DNA of 64,000 nucleotides from an uncultured Paraprevotella sp. (GTDB lineage: Bacteria > Bacteroidota > Bacteroidia > Bacteroidales > Bacteroidaceae), in assembly GCA_944319925.1 (NCBI GenBank), contig CALUFQ010000004.1, forward strand, positions 1-64,000. Direction: 5' to 3'. The position numbers and the translations under genes were made by a program. The first letter of the stretch is position 1. Each line of letters begins with the position of its first letter. The notes below the pieces were generated by a model. That model saw only the letters and a program-made list of their open reading frames with translations. It was not told the origin of the DNA and made no database searches. This document shows positions 45,987 to 53,211 of this stretch, piece after piece.

Positions 45987-47256
45987 TGGTTTCCAAGTAA
46001 TCTGTAATCAGAGCGTTATAGAGCAGGTCGCCGACGAGGCGGTAGCCTTCGGCGGTGAAGTGTATGCGGTCGGGGCGCATCAGCTTTTTGCCTTTCCATA
46101 ATGCGGAAGAGCGCGAGCCGCCCATGATGGCATATTGGTCCCACACGGCTCCGCCGTATTCCGACGCCAGTTCTTTCATGGCTTTGGCCACCCGTGCCGT
46201 GTTGGGGTTGGTGCGTTTTCCGTAGCGGCGGCCCAGGTTGAGCAGGCAGTCGTTATTGGTTACGAAGAGCAGTGCACAGTGGGGGTTGACCGCCTTGAAA
46301 AGGGCGATGAGCCGGCGGTAGTTCGCCTTGAATGCTTCCGGGTCAAACCGGTCGGCCGGCACGTTCGCGTCGTTGATGCCAATGCCGAAGATGGCCAGGT
46401 CGGGACGGATGAGCCTGAGGTCTTGTGCCAGATGGGCGCAGCGCAGCCAGGCCGGCACGTCGGCCCCGTTGATGCCCGTGGCGTGGTAGGTGATGCCGTC
46501 GCGCCCGTTCTCGGGCAGGATGCCGGTCAGGGTGAAGCGGGTTTCGCCGGGGAGGAGGAAACGGATGTCTGCCGTGTCGCAGGGTGCGGGATATTCGATG
46601 AGGTAGCTCCGTGTGGCCGGTTCGTGCCGTGCCCACAGCGTGTCGCCGTCGTGCAGGGCATAGGGCAGGGCGGTGCTGTCGGTGGCATAGCCCAGCAGGC
46701 GCAGGCGGGTGAAGAAGAACGGTACGGAATCGCGCAGGTTTAGGGAGAGCGAGAGCGAGGCGTTCCGGTCGCGGGTGCTGACGGCGGCTCCCGCGATGCC
46801 GAGCGTGTCCGTGCCGCTTGGCTTGATGCAGCGGGTGCCTTCCCAATGGCCGGTGTGGCCGATGCGGTAATTCTGCGGCGCGTTGGTGCGCAGGATGCGG
46901 AACGGGAAGAGCAGCCCGCGTTCCGTCATGACGGAGTCGGCCAGCGAGGCGAAGTCCGTGCGCAACTGGTGGCTCAGGTAACCGGCCTGCACGTGGCTTC
47001 CACCGATATGGAGGATGGCGACGTGGCCTCTGCCGGTTTGCAATAGCGTGTCTAGCTTCTCATACAACGAGTCGAATGCCGTCCGGCTGCCGGGAAACTG
47101 CAGCACGTTGTCCTCGTATCGGATGAACGGGTAAGTCGTGGGTAGGGGGCGCAGGGCGGTTTTGCGCTCGCCGGGGATGGTTTCCGGCCGCATGAGGCAG
47201 GAAGCCAGCAGGATGAATGCCGTCAGGCAGGCGGTTATGTGGATGTATGGTTTCAT
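45976..47256 (-). CDS. SGNH/GDSL-hydrolase-like lipoprotein, partner of MBOAT
   Basis: The protein is 426 aa with a lipoprotein signal (LTAFILLASC, Cys20). SGNH blocks: ILHIGGSHVQAGYLS (Ser block, with Gly-Gly-Ser in place of GDS), LAIFGIGINDANVP (block III, GxND-like), and DRIHFTAEGYRLVGD (block V, DxxH). All three catalytic elements are thus visible. It probably transfers or removes acetyl groups on a surface glycan together with the MBOAT protein. It overlaps the next gene by 11 bp and the previous by 4 bp. Confidence 0.8.
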   Translation of the reverse strand: MKPYIHITACLTAFILLASCLMRPETIPGERKTALRPLPTTYPFIRYEDNVLQFPGSRTAFDSLYEKLDTLLQTGRGHVAILHIGGSHVQAGYLSHQLRTDFASLADSVMTERGLLFPFRILRTNAPQNYRIGHTGHWEGTRCIKPSGTDTLGIAGAAVSTRDRNASLSLSLNLRDSVPFFFTRLRLLGYATDSTALPYALHDGDTLWARHEPATRSYLIEYPAPCDTADIRFLLPGETRFTLTGILPENGRDGITYHATGINGADVPAWLRCAHLAQDLRLIRPDLAIFGIGINDANVPADRFDPEAFKANYRRLIALFKAVNPHCALLFVTNNDCLLNLGRRYGKRTNPNTARVAKAMKELASEYGGAVWDQYAIMGGSRSSALWKGKKLMRPDRIHFTAEGYRLVGDLLYNALITDYLETNGN

Positions 47257-48848
47257 AGGCTTTCGTTGTCTGTGCTGTTTTCGTGTTCAGGGACGGAATC
47301 TTCCTGCGCATGGCGCGTGGCTTGAAGCGAGTCGTGGGGCGGTGTGTGCACGGAATCCCCATCAGGCATGCGAGTGGGGGAGACGGCGGTGTCAACGTCC
47401 GTGGTGTCGATGACCAGTTCCGTGCTGTCTGCGCTCAGCTTCAGTCGGTCCTTGCCTGTGCGGAAGCGATAGAATTTATGATAGAACTCTAGGGTTTCGT
47501 AGAGCATGTTGCCCACGTGTCGCGCGCCTTTCGGGGTGAAATGCACATAGTCCGGGCCGGCCAAGTGGCTGTCCACCCATTTCATCATGGAGTTCCGTCC
47601 GCCCATGGCGGCGTACAGGTCCCAATAGGCAATGCCGCTTTCGTCCGCAGCCTGTTTCAGGGCTTCCACGACGCGGGGCAGCAGCGGATAGGTCTGCATC
47701 TTTCCTTCGACGGAGGTGGACATGTCCGACGGGCCGATGAAGAGGAAACGGGTGTCGGCGGGGACGAGTTTTTTCAGGTATTCGATTTGCCTTTTCAGGG
47801 AACGGGCGTATGCGGCGATGCCCTCCTCGTCTTTCAGGTAGGGCACGGAGTTGCCACCGTATTGCAGGATGACGAGCCGCACGTTTTTTTCCTTGAAGAA
47901 CGGGGCGAGCGTGGTTGCGCCGATGCTGGTGAAGATGGTGCCCGAGCAGCCTCGCATGGGGATGTTGTCCACCGAGACTCCCCCTGCGCCGTCAAGCAGG
48001 ATGCCATAGATGTCGGCTTGCCCGCCGACCGTCAGGGTGACTGTGGTGCGGGCACCGCCGAGGCGGGCGGTGTAGAAATACAGCCGTTCGCCTGCGGGAC
48101 TTTCTTCGAGCGACAAGGTGTCTCCGCCCATTGTGGCAAAGGCTTCCACCGGCCAGCTTGCCAGCAGGGTGAGCCGGCTGAAGCGCGAGGCGCAGGGATA
48201 GGTGTCGCGCATGCGGGTGGTGAAGCGGAAGGTGGCAGTGCCGTCCACGGTGGCCGTTTGCCCCATGGGGCCGTAGCCGTTCCCGTCAAGCCTCATTTCT
48301 TTCGGGCCATAGACGAGGTGGCGCGCCAAGTCTTCGGGCATGGCCGTCTGTGAGAGCGTGTATGTCCCGATGGTTTGCACGGCGGGCACCAGCCCCACGC
48401 CGCTGCCGCCGAACTTTCCTTGGAACGCTTCGCGGAGCACGGACGTGATACGGTCGCCTTCCAACTGCGAGTCGCCGTAGTGCATGATGCGCATCGGGCG
48501 TTCCTTGGCTGTTTCGAGGGCGTCGAAGAACGGGTCGAAATAAGCCACGCTGTCGCCCGGCATGTAAATCCGTGCGGGGTTGGTCTGGCAATAGGTGAGG
48601 AACTCGCTTTCTTTTTCCGCCTTGAGTGCGTCCATGCGCAGTTGCATCAGCTCTTCCGTGGTGAGGGTGTCTTCGGGGATGGTGTCTGTGGGGATTTCTT
48701 CTTCCTTGGCCTGGAGCACTTCCGCGAGGGTGGGGAAGCGCAGTTGCATTCCGCCTATGGCGACTCCTTCTTGCGGGAAAAAGTAGGCCACGAGGGCCAG
48801 TAACCCGATGACGGAGAAGATAAAGCAAACGATGTGTCCGATTTTCAT
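47253..48848 (-). CDS. SGNH/GDSL-hydrolase-like membrane-anchored protein, partner of MBOAT
   Basis: The protein is 531 aa from the ATG at 48848 (MKIGHIVCFIFSVIGLLALVAYFFP). The open frame extends upstream into the 52-bp direct repeat but without a signal sequence. A single N-terminal membrane helix is followed by RIMHYGDSQLEGDRI (Ser block), LVILQYGGNSVPYL (block III) and DYVHFTPKGARHVGN (DxxH). The last 60 residues are Thr/Asp/Ser-rich and low-complexity. It is the first gene of the operon. Two different SGNH proteins with one MBOAT resemble the AlgI/AlgJ/AlgX arrangement. Confidence 0.8.
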   Translation of the reverse strand: MKIGHIVCFIFSVIGLLALVAYFFPQEGVAIGGMQLRFPTLAEVLQAKEEEIPTDTIPEDTLTTEELMQLRMDALKAEKESEFLTYCQTNPARIYMPGDSVAYFDPFFDALETAKERPMRIMHYGDSQLEGDRITSVLREAFQGKFGGSGVGLVPAVQTIGTYTLSQTAMPEDLARHLVYGPKEMRLDGNGYGPMGQTATVDGTATFRFTTRMRDTYPCASRFSRLTLLASWPVEAFATMGGDTLSLEESPAGERLYFYTARLGGARTTVTLTVGGQADIYGILLDGAGGVSVDNIPMRGCSGTIFTSIGATTLAPFFKEKNVRLVILQYGGNSVPYLKDEEGIAAYARSLKRQIEYLKKLVPADTRFLFIGPSDMSTSVEGKMQTYPLLPRVVEALKQAADESGIAYWDLYAAMGGRNSMMKWVDSHLAGPDYVHFTPKGARHVGNMLYETLEFYHKFYRFRTGKDRLKLSADSTELVIDTTDVDTAVSPTRMPDGDSVHTPPHDSLQATRHAQEDSVPEHENSTDNESL

Positions 48849-48881
48849 CTCGTTATCTTTTGTGTTTGTGACAAAACGGGT

Positions 48882-48933
48882 GCAAAGATACTTATTATCG
48901 CTGGAATAATCGAACAAAATCAGCTGATTAACG
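48882..48933 (-). repeat. 52-bp direct repeat, proximal copy, carrying a promoter
   Basis: Identical to 49694-49745 except for one base (T or C in the fourth position after AAAGATAC). It contains the palindrome AATCAGCTGATT (48918-48929) and, on the minus strand, a TATCTTTG -7 element (48890-48883) placed to drive the SGNH-SGNH-MBOAT operon, whose start is at 48848. It forms one border of the cassette at 48934-49693. Confidence 0.85.
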
Positions 48934-49018
48934 CAATAGAAATGGGATTTAGGCCGTCGCAGATGGTATGCAAATACCTCCACCGAATGATAAAGTTGGA
49001 CTGAATTTTCTTTTCTTC

Positions 49019-49524
49019 CTATTCAGGTTTCTGATTGAGTGCTTGAATGGATTCTGAAAATTCAGTAACAATCTCGGAAAGATAAGGGTTGTCGTTCCTT
49101 AAAATAATAGTGGCATAATTCACTATTCCTTCATCATCTACAACGGAGGAGGACATTGTGGTAAACAGCGATTTCTGGTTGTAGGTAGAGAACCAATACT
49201 CAAACAAACGACTCCTCATACCCTGTTTATTGTCACCCGTTTCACAGATATATAATAAGGTGGCATTGTTACGATTAAAAAATTCATCGACTATGGCAAC
49301 AATCGTATCTCTCACCTTTCTATCACGCATAGACTTACGATTGTTTAGATTGGCTATAATCAATTGGTAGGTTTCTTTGGAAAGTAACGTGTCTTCTTCA
49401 ATGAATCCGACAGAATAATGCACTCTCCCATCTGTGAAGAAATGAAAGAATCCATCTTGGCATTGCGCACGATAGGATAAGCGGCAACTTTATTGATAAG
49501 CTCTAATGAAAGGGTATTCATCAT
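49019..49524 (-). pseudogene. DUF6169-like gene with a frameshift
   Basis: The start MMNTLSLELINKVAAYPIVRNA (ATG ATG at 49524/49521) continues after a one-base deletion near 49455 as DGFFHFFTDGRVHYSVGFIEEDTLL and on to the stop at 49019. The segment is 506 bp, not a multiple of three. The rest (YQLIIANLNNRKSMRDRKVRDTIVAIVDEFFNRNNATLLYICETGDNKQGMRSRLFEYWF) matches my memory of the DUF6169 family, about 155 aa, of unknown function. If the shift is real, translation would give only a truncated product, unless the GTG at 49423 is used for the C-terminal 134 aa. The start overlaps the upstream small gene by 4 bp, indicating a two-gene unit. Confidence 0.7.
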
Positions 49525-49676
49525 AAAGCAAAAAAGTTCTCGGCTTCTTTGCCAGTGTGTTCCTTGTAAATCTCCTTCATTGACTTCTCCAGTTGCTTGA
49601 GACATTCACGTTTTTTATTCTTGGCAACCTGAAACTTAGCAAGAGCTTCTTTGTGGGTAATTTTTGTTTTCTCCAT
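49521..49676 (-). CDS. Small 51-aa protein, partner of the DUF6169-like gene
   Basis: A 51-aa charged, helical protein (MEKTKITHKEALAKFQVAKNKKR...EIYKEHTGKEAENFFAL) from the ATG at 49676. Many Lys and Glu in heptad-like spacing suggest a coiled coil. Its stop overlaps the start of the DUF6169-like gene (ATGA), the classic layout of a small partner preceding a larger protein, as in toxin-antitoxin pairs. It is driven by the promoter inside the distal 52-bp repeat. Family not recognised. Confidence 0.7.
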   Translation of the reverse strand: MEKTKITHKEALAKFQVAKNKKRECLKQLEKSMKEIYKEHTGKEAENFFAL

Positions 49677-49693
49677 AATGGTTTAATCTTTCC

Positions 49694-49745
49694 GCAAAGA
49701 TACTCATTATCGCTGGAATAATCGAACAAAATCAGCTGATTAACG
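49694..49745 (-). repeat. 52-bp direct repeat, distal copy, carrying a promoter
   Basis: Second copy of the repeat at 48882-48933 with one mismatch, same orientation. The TATCTTTG (49702-49695) would start transcription just ahead of the 51-aa gene (ATG 49676). A TTTG (49730-49727) lies 24 bp upstream, a little farther than ideal. The 760 bp between the repeats are visibly AT-richer than the genes on either side. Confidence 0.85.
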
Positions 49746-49863
49746 ATTTTATTGGTTGCTTCTCTATCATTGCTTTTGTGCAATAAAGTATATAGTAGCG
49801 ATTTCGGCGCAGTCGAAATTCAGTGGGGATTTAATAAACTTTGCGGGGAACGTGTCACGACCC

Positions 49864-50474
49864 AAAGTCAGAATGTCATGAAATGCCTGTAAAAATAGAC
49901 AAATTGCGCTATTTTTGGCGATTTTCGTGACGCGACTTTTGCGCAATCCGGCCCAAATAGCAGATTTTCGCGCGATTTTTTTGCACAAAACGGGGCTTCT
50001 GTGCAAGATTTTGTCAGAGGAATTTACTTTTCGGACGGTCTGACGGGAAATTTCGGGGCCGGAAAGCGAAATTCCAAGCCCCGGAATTCTTTTTTCGGGG
50101 CTTGGAATTTCTTTTTCGGGGCTCGTATGAAAAAATCCCGGTACAGAAACGTTTTCGTGGCGGCTCCGAAGCCGTTTTTCTTTCCCGTTGGAACTTTTTC
50201 CCGGACACGTTCCCCGTGTCATTTTGTCGGCGGAATCCCCTGGCGGGCTTTCCCGCCGGTCGGACTTCTGCGCCGGGAGTGTCCCGTGTTCCGTCAAAAG
50301 GGCAGGTTTGGAGGGGATTCCGCGACATTTTGATTTCCGCATGGCGCGTGTGGCTGCATTCTTTCCGCGCTGTCCCGGCCCGGCGGCCGAATACGCGAAT
50401 CTCAGAAGGCGAAAATGAGCAAATTGTCAACGCGCACCCGAAAGTTCTCATTCTGTCAATGGAAGGATGTGCGC
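49864..50474 (-). repeat. R2 long repeat, copy B (inverted)
   Basis: The minus strand of this segment aligns with 26213-26822 over its full length. The hairpin at the centre is TTCCAAGCCCCG with CGGGGCTTGGAA, where copy A has GAG and CTC: a paired G-C to A-T exchange that keeps the stem. GGCGGG/CCCGCC, GACACG/CGTGTC and TTGCAC/GTGCAA hairpins are all kept. It lies downstream of, and in the same direction as, the BlaR1-like gene at 50786, but a terminator and an R1 remnant stand between them. No credible protein is encoded. Confidence 0.75.
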
Positions 50475-50535
50475 ATGTTCGGAAATCCGCACCCCAATTG
50501 CGCCGGATTACAATCCGTCGCAGCATATCAGCGGG

Positions 50536-50631
50536 ATAGGAGGTGCAGCATTCTTGCTGCATATACTCGCACTATTGCGTATGCCAGTGGCCTATCTTGC
50601 GATTGTGCGGCAGGAATGCCGCACCTCCTAT
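50536..50631. repeat. Solo R1-end palindrome
   Basis: Two 26-bp arms (50536-50561 and 50606-50631) beginning ATAGGAGGTG and ending CACCTCCTAT, with three mismatches. Both arms match the outer 26 bp of the R1 elements, and the 44-bp middle matches the adjacent R1 hinge (CATACGCAATAGTGCGAGTAT-like). This is an R1 derivative made of two left ends head to head, with the long central arms missing. Confidence 0.75.
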
Positions 50632-50707
50632 CAATTCCTATTGAATGCACAAAATCATGCTGCGCGTAGTATAAATCTAATCGGGCTTCTTTATTTCATT
50701 GAAAAGT

Positions 50708-50747
50708 GAAAGATGCGGCCGGGCAGTGCCGTGTGGCCACATCTTTC
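50708..50747 (-). terminator. Intrinsic terminator of the first BlaI/BlaR1-like operon
   Basis: GAAAGATG-c-GGCC (50708-50720) pairs with GGCC-a-CATCTTTC (50735-50747), one internal mismatch, 14-nt loop. On the minus strand it is followed by ACTTTTC. It lies about 40 bp past the stop at 50786. Confidence 0.75.
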
Positions 50748-50785
50748 GGGGAAAGTATATATTAACGTTTTTGTGTCTTTTTGAT

Positions 50786-52543
50786 TTACAGGCCGGTGCA
50801 TTCCAGCATCCGGTCGAGGGCTTCGGGGATTTCCGTGCGGGTCCATTCTTCGCTGAACTCCACACCGTCCCATCGGAAGGTCGTGGTGAACGTGTCATCC
50901 CCGTCCCATTGCAGGCGGTGGTCACCTCCGTTCTCGCGAAGATGGTTTTCATCCACATACTCAAAAGTACCGCCATTACCGCTGAATTGGTAAAGGGGAT
51001 TTCCTTCCATATCTGTCATGGCTTGTACGAGTACGGTAAAATAGTGGTCTTTCCCAAAGAATTTGTATTGGAGAGGATTTTGCGGGACTTTCTCTCCCGT
51101 GTTCCGGTCTATGTAAGCACTCATTTTCCATGCGCCTTTCAACTGGTCTTTCCGTTCGTGGCATTCTTTGTAGGCTTGCATGATCCGTTGGGACTTACCG
51201 GTGGGCGTATGGCGTACCCATTGTTCTGTTTTCCATAATCCGGGGATATTGGAGACCCCGTTGGGGTCATACCATGAGAGGTTGAACGAGGCGGAATCCA
51301 CTCTTTGCACGGGGCATTCCAAACCTTGCTCGACGGCCACGCTGTCTGAGGACATACGGAAAGAACCCAATTTGCCAGAGAAGAAGGTGGGGCCGTCGGG
51401 TGCTTTTCTGCCCGTCACGGCTACAGTAAGGACATTTTCTTTTCCGACAAATTTGTAGTGCGGGACGATGTCCGTCGTACGGGTGGTCCGGAAGGCGGAG
51501 TCCCCGATGCACAGCATGGTCCAGCAGCCTTGCAGGTCGAAGCTTTCGGCCTTGTGCGGCTTTTCCTTCAAGTCCGTGCAACTGTAGATGCAGAGGCATA
51601 GGGCGAGGCTTCCCGCCAAGGTGATCCTCGCGAAACCGTTTTGCACCGTTTTGTTCATGAAGATGATCCGGGCCTTGAGGGTGGAGTGATTGTAGTTCGA
51701 GCGGACGGGTATCCATTCCCGGTGTTCCTTGCACGTCAGCACCAGGTGTATCTGGTATTGTTCGCGGTCTGCCCCTTGGTCCAGCACGTCGCGGTCGGCT
51801 TCCATCTCCAGCTGTTCGCGCATGGCCCGGTAGAACAGATAAGCGAAGGGGTTGAACCAGTTGAGGGCCGTCAGGCATTGCAGGGCTAGCAGCTTGTAGA
51901 AGTGTCCCCGCCGGATGTGGCTCGCCTCGTGGCTCAGGATGAATGCGGCCTTTTCTTCGTCGGTGTCAGCCGGAATGAATATGGACTTCGCAAAGGAAAA
52001 AGGCATCTCATAATCCGTGTGGTAAAGCGTGGCTCCCTCGTGTTGTCCAGCCTTTACGGCGTAGCGGCGGATGTGGAGCAGGCTGGCCAGTTGGCCGGCG
52101 AGATAAAGCAGGTATAGGATCCCGCCGACTATGTACCATGGAAGAAACCTTCCGCCCCATTGCGCCCAGAAAGTCCCGGTTGGTTCATGGGAGCTTGCGA
52201 CACCGGAAGAGGGCCGGGGGACATCCAAGGCTTGTTTGAAGCGGTCTCGGGGGAAAGCCGGGAATCCCGGAGTGGTAGAGGGAATGGCGTGGGATACGGC
52301 TTGGCGGGCAACTTCGGTGGAAGGAGAAGCGGCCGGCTTCTCCGTGACGAAGGTCAGGCGCAGGAACAGACTGGCGGTCATGAGCATCATTCCCGCCGCG
52401 ATGAATCCTTGTGCCGGCCGGCTTTTGCATTTCATGCGCACCAGCAGCATGTAGCACAAATAGGCCGCGCCGCCCGTGAGCAGGGCGGCCAACGGGAAGA
52501 AGCCCGGTGTCAGTTGCACGTGTGTCAGTACAGGGAGCGGCAT
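50786..52543 (-). CDS. BlaR1-like M56 peptidase with two lipocalin-like C-terminal domains (copy 1)
   Basis: The protein is 585 aa. Four membrane helices lie in the first 330 residues. The zinc peptidase motif is FILSHEASHIRRGHFYKLL (HExxH) with the third ligand in EMEADRDVLDQG. The usual penicillin-binding sensor is absent. After a fifth hydrophobic stretch (ITLAGSLALCLCIYSC) come two tandem beta domains: the first starts at LQGCWTMLCIGDSA and the second at LKGAWKMSAYIDRN, each with a YKFxGK...LTV or FTV strand. They look like DUF4488/lipocalin-type domains. Its gene follows the BlaI-like repressor by 12 bp. The predicted logic is signal sensing, autocleavage, then repressor inactivation. 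Confidence 0.85.
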   Translation of the reverse strand: MPLPVLTHVQLTPGFFPLAALLTGGAAYLCYMLLVRMKCKSRPAQGFIAAGMMLMTASLFLRLTFVTEKPAASPSTEVARQAVSHAIPSTTPGFPAFPRDRFKQALDVPRPSSGVASSHEPTGTFWAQWGGRFLPWYIVGGILYLLYLAGQLASLLHIRRYAVKAGQHEGATLYHTDYEMPFSFAKSIFIPADTDEEKAAFILSHEASHIRRGHFYKLLALQCLTALNWFNPFAYLFYRAMREQLEMEADRDVLDQGADREQYQIHLVLTCKEHREWIPVRSNYNHSTLKARIIFMNKTVQNGFARITLAGSLALCLCIYSCTDLKEKPHKAESFDLQGCWTMLCIGDSAFRTTRTTDIVPHYKFVGKENVLTVAVTGRKAPDGPTFFSGKLGSFRMSSDSVAVEQGLECPVQRVDSASFNLSWYDPNGVSNIPGLWKTEQWVRHTPTGKSQRIMQAYKECHERKDQLKGAWKMSAYIDRNTGEKVPQNPLQYKFFGKDHYFTVLVQAMTDMEGNPLYQFSGNGGTFEYVDENHLRENGGDHRLQWDGDDTFTTTFRWDGVEFSEEWTRTEIPEALDRMLECTGL

Positions 52544-52555
52544 GTCGGGCTTGGG

Positions 52556-52933
52556 CTATGATTTGTTTTTCTTGATGAGCCGAATGAGCTTGTCGGCTTC
52601 CTCGTCCGTCAGTTTCTCTTTTTCGGCGAAGAAACTGACGAGCGACACGAGCGAGCCGCCGAAATAGGTGTCCTTCACGTTGTTCATGAAGTACCGCGTG
52701 TATTCGTCCCGGCTGATGAGCGGGGTAAAGCGGAGCGTCTTGTTCACCATGTCCGAGTCCACGAAGCCTTTCTTCTTCATGATTTTCAGGAAGGTGGCCA
52801 ACGTGGTGTAGGCCGGTTTGGGATAGGGGATGGCATTCAGGATTTCGCTGATGAAGCCGCTTTGTCCCGGCATGTTCCACAGCACGTCCATAATCTGGTA
52901 TTCCGCTTTGGTCAGAGGTTTGTTCTTTTCCAT
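52556..52933 (-). CDS. BlaI/MecI family transcriptional repressor (copy 1)
   Basis: The protein is 125 aa from the ATG at 52933 (MEKNKPLTKAEYQIMDVLWNMPG). The winged helix (residues 1-75) has YTTLATFLKIMKKKGFVDS as recognition helix and wing. The C-terminal part is the dimerisation helix region (FAEKEKLTDEEADKLIRLIKKNKS). It should repress its own operon until cleaved or displaced through the M56 partner. A -7 TATCTTTG (52962-52955) and an imperfect TAC...GTA dyad (52961-52979) lie immediately upstream and may be the promoter and operator. Confidence 0.9.
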   Translation of the reverse strand: MEKNKPLTKAEYQIMDVLWNMPGQSGFISEILNAIPYPKPAYTTLATFLKIMKKKGFVDSDMVNKTLRFTPLISRDEYTRYFMNNVKDTYFGGSLVSLVSFFAEKEKLTDEEADKLIRLIKKNKS

Positions 52934-53038
52934 CGTCCGTAAGTTTAGCCAATGCAAAGATACAGCTAAAAATATAGTAGGAAAACCGCACGGCGCAAAA
53001 TAAGACACAATTATGTTTTATTAACTAATAGGGCGGTT

Positions 53039-53145
53039 GCTTTGTGCTGTCCAGCTATGCTTTGTGCTGTTGAGTATCAATCTGCGAACGGAAAACATTT
53101 GGTGGATATTGACGAAACGGCGGAAAACATTTGGTGGATATTGAC
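53039..53145 (+). repeat. Short tandem repeats upstream of the DUF4143 gene
   Basis: GCTTTGTGCTGT occurs at 53039-53050 and 53059-53070. A 25-bp unit starting CGGAAAACATTTGGTGGATA occurs at 53089-53113 and 53121-53145, a 32-bp period, with a third partial AAATTTGGTGGA at 53160. They lie 65 bp before the DUF4143 ATPase gene and could be protein-binding sites or replication-slippage products. Confidence 0.75.
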
Positions 53146-53211
53146 ATTTTGACGTATGAAATTTGGTGGAATAGTTCGTAAAGCGTATATTCGCACATAA
53201 AATGGAAGGAA

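Noticed and set aside
48882..49745. Direct repeats considered as a CRISPR-type or IS structure
   Set aside because: Only two units, about 760 bp apart, with genes between; no spacers, no transposase and no terminal inverted repeats.
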